DNA of 52,438 nucleotides from CAITSH01 sp945892985 (GCA_945892985.1 CAMDDU010000027.1:1-52438); one strand, 5' to 3'; positions 31,660 to 41,308 are shown, counted from the first letter of the stretch. The notes: generated from the sequence alone by a model not told the origin. Numbers and translations: made by a program.

Positions 31660-32967
31660 TCATGCTGCGAGTACCTGTTCGCACCACATCGCCGTCGACA
31701 GCAGGCCGTTCTCCGCGCCCGGGGGCGCGGCCAACTGCAGTCCATAGGGCAGCCCATAAGACAGCCCCGCCGTCGACCTGCCGGCCGGCAGCGTAATGGC
31801 CGGGAATCCGGTAAGCGACCACAGCGTGCACCAGCTCGGATCACCCGTCGTGTCCAGGCTCGCGGGCGCGACCCCGGCTGCAGAGGGCGATACGATGACA
31901 TCGCAATCGCCGAACCAATCGAGCGCGCGCTCGCTGATCACCGCACGGCGCAGCAGCGCCTCTGCGTATTCGGCCGGCGCGATCCGTCGTCCCTCGTCCA
32001 GTCCCGCGTTGAGTGTCGCAGACAATTGCGCACGGTGCTTTTGCTGGCGCAGCGCGTTGTCGCGCGCGCCTTCAAAAAACATGATGCTACGGTGCCGCGC
32101 CTGCGCATCGTGGCAGTCGGCGGGCAACTCGAAGGACTTGACCGTCGCGCCGGCCGCCTCCAGCCTGCCCAGCGCGGCCTCGAATTGCACCGCCGCATCC
32201 GCATCGGCCCGGTTCCAAGGGTAATTGCCTAGCGCCAGGATGCGCGGTGGCGCCGCGCGCACAGGCACGTCGGCAGACAGCGCATCGCCCTCGACGAGCA
32301 CGGATGCGAGCAGCGCGGCATCGGCGACGTTGCGCGTGAAGGTGCCCAACTGGTCCAGCGTGGCGCTAAATTGCAGCGTTCCAGAAAAGGGAATAAGCCC
32401 GAATCCGGGCTTGAATCCGACGACACCGCAAAACGCCGCCGGCCGGATAACCGATCCGTTGGTCTGGGTGCCGATGGCGCAAGGCACCATACCCGCCGCC
32501 ACGGCCGCAGCCGAGCCCGAGGACGAGCCGCCGGGCGTGCGCTGCGCATCCCAGGGATTGCGCGTCTTGCCCGGGTGCATATAGGCAAACTCGGTGGTGA
32601 CAGTTTTACCAAACACGTAGGCCCCGGCCGCCTTGAGCCGCTGCACCACCGCCGCATCACGTTCGGGCCTGCGCCCGGCGTAGGCGGCCGAGCCGCGCGC
32701 GGTCGGCCAGTCTATGGTATCGATGATGTCCTTCACGCCCACCGGCACCCCGAACAGCGGCGCCGCAGCGCCCTCACAGGCGGCAGCCAGCGCCAGCGCC
32801 TGGGCCGGATCAAACGCCGCCCAAGCCTCGATATCGCCATCACGCTCGCGCACCCGATCAGCCAGCGCGGCAGCGTAGTCGCAAGGTTTCAGGCTCGCCT
32901 CGTGCAGGCGTGCAACGGCCTGGCGCAGATTGAGAAGGTGAAGCTTGTCCGATGGAATGGAATTCAT
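31660..32967 (-). CDS. Amidase-signature family hydrolase
   Basis: A 435-residue amidase-signature enzyme. The Ser-cisSer-Lys triad can be placed: Lys in LFGVPVGVKDIIDT, and the two Ser in TPGGSSSGSAAAVAAG with the following GTQTNGSVIRPA. It hydrolyses an amide; the family covers aryl and alkyl amides, so the substrate is open. A dedicated Gat role is unlikely, as no gatB/gatC is nearby and the length is short. It lies downstream of the TRAP operon, separated by a terminator. Confidence 0.88.
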   Translation of the reverse strand: MNSIPSDKLHLLNLRQAVARLHEASLKPCDYAAALADRVRERDGDIEAWAAFDPAQALALAAACEGAAAPLFGVPVGVKDIIDTIDWPTARGSAAYAGRRPERDAAVVQRLKAAGAYVFGKTVTTEFAYMHPGKTRNPWDAQRTPGGSSSGSAAAVAAGMVPCAIGTQTNGSVIRPAAFCGVVGFKPGFGLIPFSGTLQFSATLDQLGTFTRNVADAALLASVLVEGDALSADVPVRAAPPRILALGNYPWNRADADAAVQFEAALGRLEAAGATVKSFELPADCHDAQARHRSIMFFEGARDNALRQQKHRAQLSATLNAGLDEGRRIAPAEYAEALLRRAVISERALDWFGDCDVIVSPSAAGVAPASLDTTGDPSWCTLWSLTGFPAITLPAGRSTAGLSYGLPYGLQLAAPPGAENGLLSTAMWCEQVLAA

Positions 32968-33007
32968 GAACGAAGTGTAGTGAATTTCAGCGACCTGAGC
33001 ACAAATG

Positions 33008-33032
33008 AAAAAGGCGGCAGCGCCGCCTTTTT
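33008..33032 (-). terminator. Rho-independent terminator of the TRAP operon
   Basis: Stem AAAAAGGCGGC / GCCGCCTTTTT with a three-base loop, 18 bases past the dctM stop. The T-run suits either direction; both flanking genes are on the minus strand, so it ends dctPQM before the amidase gene. Confidence 0.88.
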
Positions 33033-33049
33033 CAGGACAGGCCGGTGCT

Positions 33050-35056
33050 TTATCGGCCGTACAACACCTGCGGCAGCCACATGCCTATGGCCGGGAACTG
33101 ATAGAGCAGTATCAAGGCGACCACCTGTATGCCCATGAAGGGCATCATGCCGGCAAAAATCGCGTTCAGCGTGACATGCGGCGGCGAGACCCCTTTCAGG
33201 TAAAAAGCCGCCATCGCCACCGGCGGCGACAAGAAGGCCGTCTGCAGGTTCAGCGCCACCAGCAGGCCGAAGAACAGCGGATCAATGCCAAAGTGCGGCA
33301 GCAACGGGATGAAAATCGGCATGAAAATGACGATGATCTCGGTCCACTCCAGCGGCCAGCCGAGCAGGAAAATAATGACCTGGGCGAGAATCATGAACTG
33401 CACCGGCGTCAAGTCCATTGACAGCACCCAGGTGTTGATAATCTCCTGGCCGCCAAGCAGCGCAAACGAGGCCGAGAAAATCGACGAACCGACGAACAGC
33501 CAGCAGACCATGGCGCTGGTCTTGGCGGTAAGGAAAGACGACTCCTTGACGATTCCGCCCAGTTCCTTCGCCGTGGTCCAGATGGTGCCCCCGACATTCG
33601 CCCCGCCCGGCGCATCATCGCGCCAATGCGCAACAAAGCGGTAGCCTGCGGCGAGCAGGCACCCGCCCAAGGCACCGACCGCCGCCGCCTCGGTGGGCGT
33701 GGACAGGCCGAAGACAATGGAACCGAGCACCATCAGGATCAGCACGGACAGTGGGAAGAACGAAGTCAACAGCATCTTGAACACTTCGAAGCGCGCCCAG
33801 TTCCAGATCCAGTACAGCGCGGTAATCAAGGCGGCCAGGACGGCAAACACGATCCAGAACCACATCGGCGTTGCAAGCCTTTCAGCTGCTGCCTCTGCCA
33901 CTTTTTCCACTACCGCCGGCTTGGCCGCCTCGGCTGGTTTGGCCGCCGCAACCGCCGGAGCGGCATCGTCCTTTTCGCCCGGTGGCTCCTGCAACCCGTC
34001 CTGGTCGGGCTCGGCCAGTCCGCCCATGTCAGCCGGTTCGGCCTCGTCCCCGGCCGTCATTTGCGCCCCTTGCTCGACCAGTCCGGTGGTATCAACCTTG
34101 GCCACAGGCGCCGTGGCAAATTGCCAGGTGACGCCCAGCACGGCGATGACGAACAGCGCCGGTACCAGCGTTATGAAAAGCTGTCCCAGCAGGGTTTTTT
34201 TGCCGACGCCGGCGCTGCTGCCACTCTTCGTTACGGCGCGCCACAGTCCGGCCAGCGCGTTGCCGCCTTGCGGCGCGAGCTTTCGCGCAAAGTCAGGCAA
34301 CGCCACCGCGCGATCGCTCTCGGGCAACGGTGGCATCAACTCGGGCTTGAGCCAGGCGAGCAGGATGACGTAGCCGATGTACAAGCCGGCCAGCATGAGA
34401 CCGGGGCCGAACGCGCCGGCATAAAGTTGCACCACCGACACCCCGGCAACGGCGCCATAGACAATGAGCAGCACCGAGGGCGGGATCAGGATGCCGAGGC
34501 AGCCACCCGCGGTGATGGCACCGGCCGCCACCTTGGTGTTGTAGCCGGCCTTGAGCATCGCCGGGAGCGCCAGCAGGCCCATCAGCGTCACCACCGCGCC
34601 GACAATGCCGGTGGCGGTGGCAAAAATGGCGCAAGTGACGATGGTCGCCACGGCCAGCGCACCCGGTATGCGCGCAGTCGCCAGGTGCAGGCTCTTGAAC
34701 AGCTTTTCGATCAGTGCCGCGCGCTCCACGAGGTAACCCATGAACACGAATAGTGGTATCGCGATCAACACGTCATTGGACATCACCGCGTAGGCGCGCT
34801 GCACCATCAGGTCGAGGATTTGCCGGTTGGCGATCGCCGGATCGACGCTGCGGTAGGCGAGCCAGCCGAAGAACACGCCCATACCCATCAGCGTGAAGGC
34901 CGTGGGAAAGCCGAGCATGATGCCCACGACAATCAAGGCGAGCATCAACAGGCCGAGGTGGCCGTTGGTCATTTGCGACGGCGAGGGCATCAGCACGAAC
35001 ACCATGATCACCACCGCGGCCATGATGGAAAGACCGAACCAGACTTCCTTTCTCAT
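33050..35056 (-). CDS. dctM: TRAP transporter large permease with linker insert
   Basis: A 668-residue DctM-type large membrane subunit. The usual family is about 430 residues. The extra length comes mainly from a central hydrophilic insert (about residues 330-395) rich in Ala, Pro, Glu and Lys (PAVVEKVAEAAAERLATP), flanked by additional hydrophobic segments. Family signatures such as GFPTAFTLMGMGVFFGW, LGILIPPSVLLIVYG and LGWPLEWTEIIVIFMP are present. Long forms of this kind are annotated for mannitol/chloroaromatic-type TRAP systems. The ATG overlaps the dctQ stop by four bases. Confidence 0.9.
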   Translation of the reverse strand: MRKEVWFGLSIMAAVVIMVFVLMPSPSQMTNGHLGLLMLALIVVGIMLGFPTAFTLMGMGVFFGWLAYRSVDPAIANRQILDLMVQRAYAVMSNDVLIAIPLFVFMGYLVERAALIEKLFKSLHLATARIPGALAVATIVTCAIFATATGIVGAVVTLMGLLALPAMLKAGYNTKVAAGAITAGGCLGILIPPSVLLIVYGAVAGVSVVQLYAGAFGPGLMLAGLYIGYVILLAWLKPELMPPLPESDRAVALPDFARKLAPQGGNALAGLWRAVTKSGSSAGVGKKTLLGQLFITLVPALFVIAVLGVTWQFATAPVAKVDTTGLVEQGAQMTAGDEAEPADMGGLAEPDQDGLQEPPGEKDDAAPAVAAAKPAEAAKPAVVEKVAEAAAERLATPMWFWIVFAVLAALITALYWIWNWARFEVFKMLLTSFFPLSVLILMVLGSIVFGLSTPTEAAAVGALGGCLLAAGYRFVAHWRDDAPGGANVGGTIWTTAKELGGIVKESSFLTAKTSAMVCWLFVGSSIFSASFALLGGQEIINTWVLSMDLTPVQFMILAQVIIFLLGWPLEWTEIIVIFMPIFIPLLPHFGIDPLFFGLLVALNLQTAFLSPPVAMAAFYLKGVSPPHVTLNAIFAGMMPFMGIQVVALILLYQFPAIGMWLPQVLYGR

Positions 35057-35679
35057 TTGTGCGCTTCCTTCTGGCCGACAACGATTTGGTCAAGCTTTGC
35101 CATGTCTTCATTCTCGACATGCACCATTTTTTTCAGTTTATCGACATCGACCTCCTGCACATCCTCCCCGCGCGACGGCCAGACGCCCTCGCGCAGGCAA
35201 ATCACGCAACGGATGATCTCGACAATGCCCTGCATCAGGATGAAGGCCCCGGCGAGCGGAATGACGGTCTTGAACGGATAGACCGCAGGGCCGTCTGCGG
35301 TGATGTTGGAATGCTCGTTGATCGCCCAGGACTCGGCGGCATAGGTGTAACCGGCCCAGACAAAGGCGAGCACACCGGGAATGAAAAACAACAGATAAAG
35401 CGCAAGGTCAAGGCCGGCCTGCAGACGCGGCGGAAAAAATCCGTAGAGCACGTCGCCGCGCACATGGCCGTTCTTGGCCAGGGTGTAGGCACCGGCCATC
35501 ATGAACAGCGTGCCGTAGAGCATGATCATGACGTCAAAGGCCCAGGCGTGGGGATTATCGAGCGCATAGCGCGAGAACACTTCCCAGGAAATGAGCAGGG
35601 TCAACGCGACGATCAGCCAGGAGAATGCCTTGCCAACCCAAGTGCTCACGCCATCGACCAACAACAACATTTTTTGCAT
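35053..35679 (-). CDS. dctQ: TRAP transporter small permease
   Basis: A 208-residue DctQ-type small membrane subunit with four membrane segments (WLIVALTLLISWEVFSRYAL, MIMLYGTLFMMAGAYTLAKN, LALYLLFFIPGVLAFVW and a segment around residues 140-155). The conserved HVRGDVLYG loop follows helix 2. A hydrophilic 45-residue C-terminal tail is longer than usual. It pairs with the large subunit encoded next (ATGA overlap). Confidence 0.9.
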   Translation of the reverse strand: MQKMLLLVDGVSTWVGKAFSWLIVALTLLISWEVFSRYALDNPHAWAFDVMIMLYGTLFMMAGAYTLAKNGHVRGDVLYGFFPPRLQAGLDLALYLLFFIPGVLAFVWAGYTYAAESWAINEHSNITADGPAVYPFKTVIPLAGAFILMQGIVEIIRCVICLREGVWPSRGEDVQEVDVDKLKKMVHVENEDMAKLDQIVVGQKEAHK

Positions 35680-35751
35680 GACGATAACCTCGAATATAAA
35701 CAGCCGGCGAATTCTAATCAGCTGATGCTGTCTTGCGCCTTACAAAGGTAC

Positions 35752-35781
35752 AAAAAAAACCACCCGGTGATGCCGGGTGGT
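35752..35781 (-). terminator. Terminator/attenuator between dctP and dctQ
   Basis: On the minus strand, ACCACCCGG and CCGGGTGGT form a nine-pair stem with a five-base loop, followed by eight T. It lies 30 bases past the dctP stop and upstream of dctQ. It should lower dctQM expression relative to dctP, giving excess binding protein. Confidence 0.9.
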
Positions 35782-35810
35782 CTGTGTTCAAAAAACCATA
35801 CTGCATACTG

Positions 35811-36956
35811 TCAGGCCTTTTTCGCTGCAGCCTTTTTCGGTCCGAAATAATGGTTGTAGGCCATGCGACGGTTGACGTTGTTGTCCATGTCCCACTTGAC
35901 GGCACGCTGGGCAAAGGCCTTTTGCGACGCGACAATCTCGGCGAACAAGGGGTTGCCGACGGATTTCTTCGCCACCACCTCGTCATAGACATTAAGCTGC
36001 TGTTGCAGGATGGCGTCCGGGGTCTTGTAGAACTTGACCTTGTCCTTGGTCTGCAGCTCGACGTAGTCCTTGGAGTAACGGTCAATCGCCTTCCAACTCA
36101 TCTCCTGCGATGCGGCGGACACGGCGTTGGCGATGATCGACTTCATCTTGGCCGGCAGCGCGTCGTACTTGGTCTTGTTGAAGGTGATCTCGAACTGCTC
36201 GGAGTTCTGGTGGAAGCTTTGCAGCATGCACACCTTGGACACATCCGGGAATCCAAGCAGCTTGTCCGAGGACATGTTGTTGAACTCGGCCGCATCGAGC
36301 AGGCCGCGGTCCATGGCCGGAACAATCTCGCCGCCGGGCAGCGCGTTGACCGCCACGCCCATGGCGGTAAATACGTCAATCGAAATACCCACGGTGCGAT
36401 ACTTCAGGCCCTTCAGGTCGGCCGCCTTGGTGATGGGCTTTTTGAACCAGCCCAGCGGCTGTGTCGCCATCGGGCCGTAAGGGAAGGACACGACGTTGGC
36501 GCCGACCGAAGCGTAGAGCTTTTCCAGCAATTCCTTGCCGCCGCCCCAGCGATGCCAGGCGAGCAGCATGTTGGCGTCCATGCCGAAACCAGGACCCGAG
36601 CCCCACAGCGCGAGGGCATTTTGTTTGCCGTAGTGATAAACGATCACGCCGTGGCCGCCGTCGAGCGTGCCCTTGGAGACCGCATCGAGCAGGCCAAAGG
36701 CCGGCACCACGGCGCCGGCGGGCAGCACCTCAATCTTCAGGTCGCCACCGGTCATGTCGTTCACCAGTTTGGCGTAGTCGAGGGCGTATTCGTGGAAAAT
36801 GTCCTTCGACGGCCAGGTCGACTGCCAGCGCATCGAAATAGGGCCTTGTGCCTTGACGATGCTCGGGAAGCCGAGTGTTGCGGCCCCGGCAGTGGCAGCG
36901 GCGGCACCCGACAGGAACTTCCTGCGGGACGAAATTTTGGTTATATCTTTACTCAT
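35811..36956 (-). CDS. dctP: TRAP transporter solute-binding protein
   Basis: A 381-residue DctP-type binding protein. The signal peptide carries a twin-arginine motif (SRRKFLSGAAAATAGAATLG), so it is probably exported folded. The mature start is GPISMRWQSTWPSKDIFHEYA, and the DctP ligand-binding Arg is likely in GLKYRTVGISIDVFTAMG. The sequence type (VLPAGAVVPAFGLLDAVSKGTLDGGHG) resembles 2-oxo acid and mannitol/chloroaromatic TRAP proteins. A strong AAGGAG precedes the ATG at 36956. Confidence 0.93.
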   Translation of the reverse strand: MSKDITKISSRRKFLSGAAAATAGAATLGFPSIVKAQGPISMRWQSTWPSKDIFHEYALDYAKLVNDMTGGDLKIEVLPAGAVVPAFGLLDAVSKGTLDGGHGVIVYHYGKQNALALWGSGPGFGMDANMLLAWHRWGGGKELLEKLYASVGANVVSFPYGPMATQPLGWFKKPITKAADLKGLKYRTVGISIDVFTAMGVAVNALPGGEIVPAMDRGLLDAAEFNNMSSDKLLGFPDVSKVCMLQSFHQNSEQFEITFNKTKYDALPAKMKSIIANAVSAASQEMSWKAIDRYSKDYVELQTKDKVKFYKTPDAILQQQLNVYDEVVAKKSVGNPLFAEIVASQKAFAQRAVKWDMDNNVNRRMAYNHYFGPKKAAAKKA

Positions 36957-37310
36957 GACTTCTCCTTTGTTGGCGGCATGTAAATGCAAATTTACGGCGC
37001 TCGGGCGCCTGTTTTAAGGTCGACCCGCCTGCCGGTTTTATACCGGTCTAATGGATTTTTGGGGTTGTACGCTTTCCAATTTATCGCGTAGAAATACGCA
37101 TTTATGAATTTATACCTCGGCTGCCCCAAAAGCAAGCGCCCGCCTTGTCATTGCCCATGACACAAACTGAAAACCATGTCCTGCCCGGAATCCCGCCCCC
37201 CCCCCAAACCAAGCACAGGCAAGGGTAGCCTGATAAGCGACACTTGGCATGACCACCCCCCGCATGATCGGGCGCCATAAAAAGCCTGACCCGGTAAAAC
37301 GCGACGCCGG
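36957..37310. promoter_or_regulatory. Region upstream of dctP
   Basis: About 354 bases between the truncated antiporter gene and dctP. No gene is visible. It should hold the dctP promoter, but no convincing -35/-10 pair was found; a TATAAA on the minus strand near 37035-37041 is a weak candidate. A run of ten C lies at 37196-37205. Confidence 0.3.
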
Positions 37311-37905
37311 CTAATTGCCTTTTCTCATCGCCTCTGCGGCGACTGGCGTCTTGGGTACGACAGGGGCAACAGGTGCGACAGCAGAAGGCATTGCCGCAGG
37401 CGCCGCGGACGTTGCCGGCAGCGTGGTCGCGACACGCTTGGGCTGCGGCTGCCAGCCGAGCACGGCGAGCAGCACGAAAAAGCCGATGACATAGGCAAGC
37501 GCAACGTGCCAGCCATGCCGCAACCACAACCCGACCGACTTGGCCTCCGGGTACATATTGGACAGCGCGACACCCGCCGATGAGCCAAACCAGATCATCG
37601 AACCGCCAAAGCCGACCGCATAAGCAAGAAAGCCCCAGTCGTAGCCATCTTGTTTGAGCGCCAGCGCGGTGAGCGGGATATTGTCAAACACCGCCGAAAC
37701 AAAACCCAGGCCCAGTGCCGTCTGCCACGAGGCGAGCGGCAGCTTTTCCACCGGCATCATCGAGGCGCTCAGCACCAGTGAGAGCAGGAAGATCGAGCCC
37801 TTGAACGCACCGGGCAGCGCACTCCAGTCGGGCTTGCGCAGCGGCGCGGAAACCAGAATGGCCAGCCAGATGCATAAACCTTCTGCCAGGCTCCAGCACC
37901 GGTCC
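37311..37905 (-). pseudogene. 5'-truncated Na+/H+ antiporter/citrate-transporter-like gene
   Basis: The minus-strand frame is open and clearly membrane-protein-like from about 37900 to the stop at 37311, but it has no start codon near the beginning of the homologous part; the first in-frame start is a GTG at 37775, in mid-helix. The content (VFDNIPLTALALKQDG, GFGGSMIWFGSSAGVALSN, WHVALAYVIGFFVLL) is the C-terminal third of NhaD/ArsB-like ion transporters, about 460 residues when complete. An Ala/Pro-rich tail ends it. The homologous part begins right at the stop of the mrpD-like gene (37909), as if a deletion had joined the two. It is probably non-functional. Confidence 0.75.
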
Positions 37906-37908
37906 GAT

Positions 37909-39606
37909 CTAGGCGAAATACTTCAGCAGGTAATACTTAAGCAGATAGGCACCAAGCAGGGCGCTGACCCACATCGCCATCACGCCGGTCGAGACTGTAC
38001 GCGACAGTACCCCCTCCGGGCCGTGCCAGCGCATCACCAGGCGCAGCAGCAATGCGCGAGCACCCCCCACCCAGTCCGCGAGGCGGCCCAAACCGCTGGA
38101 CAGGCCCGCGGCAAAGGCCGCCACGATCGCCGGTCCCGCACGCCGGTAAAGCCAGTCAACGTCGAGGGTGATGGTAAGCGTTCGACGCAGCATGGGCAGC
38201 ATCAGGAAAAAGACCAGGCCCGAGAACAGCAGCAACTGCAGTTGCCCGACGACGTGCGGCGCGTCATACGGAACATAGTTCGTGGCGTAAGGCAGCAAGT
38301 CATACAGGGGCGCATAAAAAATGCCAAGGCCGACGCACAGCGCGGAAAACAGCAGCATTGCGAGGCGCATGTTGAGCGGGGGCTCGGGGGGACGCAGTCC
38401 GGAGTCCTTCTGGAAAAATACGAACCAGGGAAATTTGATGCCGGCGTGCAAAAACACCCCGGCCGACGCGGCCGCGAGCAGCAGCCATACCAGCTGAAGA
38501 TGCCCGTCCGCGGCCGCTTGCGAGATCATCGACTTGCTGACAAAGCCCGATGTCAGCGGAAAAGCGGAAATTGCGAGCGCGCCGATAATGCCGCAGGTCG
38601 CGGTAAAGGGCATGCTGCGAAACAGCCCGCCAAGATCGGTGCACTTGCGCCTGTTTGTCACATAAAGCACGGATCCTGCGGACATCAGCAGCAATGCCTT
38701 GTAGATGATGTGCGTGAACGCGTGCGCGGCGGCGCCGTTGAGCGCCATTTCGGTGCCGATGCCGATGCCGGTGACCATGAAGCCGACCTGGTTGACGATG
38801 CTATAGGTAAGAATGCGCCGCATGTCATTCTCCAGGAGCGCAAACACGATGCCGTAGAACACCATGAACAGGCCGACATAAATCAGCAACTCGGTTCCCG
38901 GAAAGGTGCGGATCAAGATATACACGGCGGTCTTGGTGGTGAAAGCGGACAGGAACACCGTGCCGCTCCAGGAGGCCTCCGGATACGCATCGGGCAGCCA
39001 CGCCGACAACGGGGGGGCCGCGGCGTTGACCAGAAAACCGGCCAGTATCAGCCAGTGAGCGACCGAATCGAGCCGGACCGGACCCAGCGCGACCGATCCG
39101 GTGGCGGCGACATGACCGGCGATGCCGGCCATCAGCAGCACGCCACCGAGCAGATGGATCATCAGGTAACGGAAACTGGCGGCGCGCGAGCGGGCGGTGC
39201 CCGCGCTCCAGATCACCAGCGTCGAGCCGACCGCCATCAATTCCCAGAATACGAATACGGTAATCCAGTCGCCCGCCAACGCCACGCCGACCGCCGATCC
39301 GGCATAGACCAGCGCCGCGGGCAGCTCGATCCGGCTGGGCTGGTTGAGCGCGAACAGCGCGCCGCCAAAAGCCATCAACGAAAAAACCAGCGCAAACAGA
39401 CGCGACAGCTTGTCCACCGCAAAAGGCGTCAGGGCGTGCCCGAGAAACTGCGCCTGCCAGATGGCGCCATCCGGCATCGCCCACACCAGCGCCATTGCCG
39501 CCAGCGGCGCGGCAAGCAGCAGCACAGAGCGCGCCGTGCCGCGCAGCGCCGCGGCGATCAATCCGCCGGCAATCAGCACCAGCCCGGGGTGGAGGAGTTC
39601 AGTCAT
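37909..39606 (-). CDS. Mrp antiporter D-type subunit 3
   Basis: A 565-residue membrane protein of the antiporter-like proton-channel family (MrpA/D, NuoL/M/N). The conserved TM5 Glu is present (Glu122 in FVFWELMAVG) and so is a second Lys in HIIYKALLLMSAG. The key TM7 Lys, nine residues before the WLP motif in both other D subunits, is replaced by Asn194, and the neighbouring His by Ser. A C-terminal extension of about 80 residues, after DVDWLYRR, carries an added hydrophobic end. Last gene of the mrp row; the start at 39606 overlaps the previous gene by 8 bases, and an ATG 15 bases upstream is possible. Confidence 0.88.
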   Translation of the reverse strand: MTELLHPGLVLIAGGLIAAALRGTARSVLLLAAPLAAMALVWAMPDGAIWQAQFLGHALTPFAVDKLSRLFALVFSLMAFGGALFALNQPSRIELPAALVYAGSAVGVALAGDWITVFVFWELMAVGSTLVIWSAGTARSRAASFRYLMIHLLGGVLLMAGIAGHVAATGSVALGPVRLDSVAHWLILAGFLVNAAAPPLSAWLPDAYPEASWSGTVFLSAFTTKTAVYILIRTFPGTELLIYVGLFMVFYGIVFALLENDMRRILTYSIVNQVGFMVTGIGIGTEMALNGAAAHAFTHIIYKALLLMSAGSVLYVTNRRKCTDLGGLFRSMPFTATCGIIGALAISAFPLTSGFVSKSMISQAAADGHLQLVWLLLAAASAGVFLHAGIKFPWFVFFQKDSGLRPPEPPLNMRLAMLLFSALCVGLGIFYAPLYDLLPYATNYVPYDAPHVVGQLQLLLFSGLVFFLMLPMLRRTLTITLDVDWLYRRAGPAIVAAFAAGLSSGLGRLADWVGGARALLLRLVMRWHGPEGVLSRTVSTGVMAMWVSALLGAYLLKYYLLKYFA

Positions 39607-39853
39607 TGCGCTCGTCGTCATCGTAATAACTGTCGGGACGCTTGAGAAAATACCCCAGGACCTTGGCGAAAAGAATCAGCGCGGCGCATGCCAGAAAGCC
39701 AAACCAGGCGTTGAAGGCAAAGTAACCGTCGATTGAAAAATAAGACTCATGCGCCGTGAACAATCCGGCGGCCACGGTCAGCGCAAGGATCGCGATGAAC
39801 ACGCGCCACATGATGCGAATGCTTTGCCGCCGTACCAGCCAGTGTTGGTCCAT
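39599..39853 (-). CDS. Small two-helix membrane protein in mrp row
   Basis: An 84-residue protein with two membrane segments (MWRVFIAILALTVAAGLFTA and FNAWFGFLACAALILFAKVLGYFL) and a hydrophilic acidic tail (RPDSYYDDDERND). It lies between D-type subunits 2 and 3 with almost no spacing. I do not recognise the family; its place suggests an accessory subunit of the antiporter complex. Confidence 0.75.
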   Translation of the reverse strand: MDQHWLVRRQSIRIMWRVFIAILALTVAAGLFTAHESYFSIDGYFAFNAWFGFLACAALILFAKVLGYFLKRPDSYYDDDERND

Positions 39854-39856
39854 CGC

Positions 39857-41308
39857 TCAGATCCCCGCCACACGCCGCGCCAGGAGCAGCGGTATGTCGG
39901 CAAAAAAGAACAAGGCCAGCGTGGCAAACGCTGTCAGAGAAAGCGCGAAAACCATCATCCACGGCGCCTCACCGTGGGACTCGCCCGCGGCCGGCCGGAA
40001 AAACGCGCGGTAGACGATGGGCAGGAAATAGCCCGCATTGAGCAGCGTGCTGACCGCAATTACCGCGACCGCCAGGCCGTTACCTGCGGACATCGCGCCC
40101 GAGAGCATGAACCACTTGCTGATGAATCCGGCGGTCGGCGGAAGTCCGATCATCGAGACGGCGCCGATGGCAAACGCGGCCATGGTCCAGGGCATGCGCC
40201 GGCCGATGCCGTCGAGCTCGCTTACCCGGGTTTTATGCGCAGCCGTATAAATGGCGCCTGCGGCGAAAAACAGCGTGATTTTTCCCACGGCGTGCGCGGC
40301 AATGTGCAGCGCCGCCCCGACCACCGACAGCGGCGTGAGCAGTGCGGCGGCAAACACCACGTAGGAGAGCTGGCTCACCGTCGAGTAGGCAAGCCGGCGC
40401 TTGAGATTGTCCGAGCGCAGCGCGACGATCGATGCCGCGATGATGGTGAATCCGGCCACAAAGGGCAGCCAGTCGACGCTTTTCAGGCCGGCGATCTGGT
40501 CGACACCGAACACATAGACGATGACCTTGAGTAAGGTGAACACGCCCGCCTTGACCACGGCGACCGCATGCAGCAGCGCCGATACCGGCGTCGGGGCCAC
40601 CATCGCCGCCGGCAGCCAGCGATGAAAAGGCATCAACGCCGCCTTGCCGATGCCGAACATGTAGAGCGCCAGCAGGCCGCCGATTGCGGCGTTGGACATG
40701 CCTGATTTGAGAATGCCGCCAGGCGAAAACTCAAGGGTACCCGCGACGGACCAGGTGATGATGATCGCCGGCAGCAAAAACACCACCGATGTACCGAGTA
40801 GCACGCCGAGATAAACGCGCCCGCCGCGCCGCGCCTCGTCGTCCCCGCGATGGGTCACCAAGGGATAGGTGATCAGCGTCAGCCCTTCGTAAAAAATGAA
40901 CAGCGTCAGCAGATTGGCGCTGAACGCGACGCCCATGGTGCAGGCGAGTGCGAGGGCGAAACAGACGTAAAACCGCGTCTGGTGGGCTTCATGATTGGCA
41001 CGCATGTAGCCGATCGAGTAAATCGAATTGACCATCCACAGCCCCGAGGCGACCAGCGCGAACAACATGCCCAGCGGTTCGACGCGAAAGGAAAGCGCGA
41101 TTCCCGGCAGAATCTCGACCAGAGAAACCTGCGCATCCGCGCCCCCCAGCACCGGGCCGAGCAGCGACAGTACGCACAGGAACAGCGCAGCCGATGCGGA
41201 CAGCGTCACCGTTTCGCGCAACCCGGGCCGGCGATGGCATACCGCGATGCCGAGCGCGGCCGCTACCGGGATCAGCAGCGCGGTGATGACGAGCGCTGCG
41301 GGATTCAT
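39857..41308 (-). CDS. Mrp antiporter D-type subunit 2
   Basis: A 483-residue MrpD/NuoM-like subunit with about fourteen helices. The TM5 Glu141 (FIFYEGLTLITYPLV) and TM7 Lys222 (GIGKAALMPFHRWLP) are conserved, as is Lys in HAVGKITLFFAAG, so it should be competent for proton translocation. The start overlaps the previous D subunit by four bases (ATGA). Subunits of this kind exchange Na+ (or K+) for H+ within the Mrp complex. Confidence 0.9.
   Translation of the reverse strand: MNPAALVITALLIPVAAALGIAVCHRRPGLRETVTLSASAALFLCVLSLLGPVLGGADAQVSLVEILPGIALSFRVEPLGMLFALVASGLWMVNSIYSIGYMRANHEAHQTRFYVCFALALACTMGVAFSANLLTLFIFYEGLTLITYPLVTHRGDDEARRGGRVYLGVLLGTSVVFLLPAIIITWSVAGTLEFSPGGILKSGMSNAAIGGLLALYMFGIGKAALMPFHRWLPAAMVAPTPVSALLHAVAVVKAGVFTLLKVIVYVFGVDQIAGLKSVDWLPFVAGFTIIAASIVALRSDNLKRRLAYSTVSQLSYVVFAAALLTPLSVVGAALHIAAHAVGKITLFFAAGAIYTAAHKTRVSELDGIGRRMPWTMAAFAIGAVSMIGLPPTAGFISKWFMLSGAMSAGNGLAVAVIAVSTLLNAGYFLPIVYRAFFRPAAGESHGEAPWMMVFALSLTAFATLALFFFADIPLLLARRVAGI

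Noticed and set aside
37654..39645. 663-codon plus-strand frame opposite the D3 subunit
   Set aside because: Composition is Gln/Arg/His-rich low-complexity, typical of the strand opposite a membrane protein; the minus strand has strong antiporter homology.
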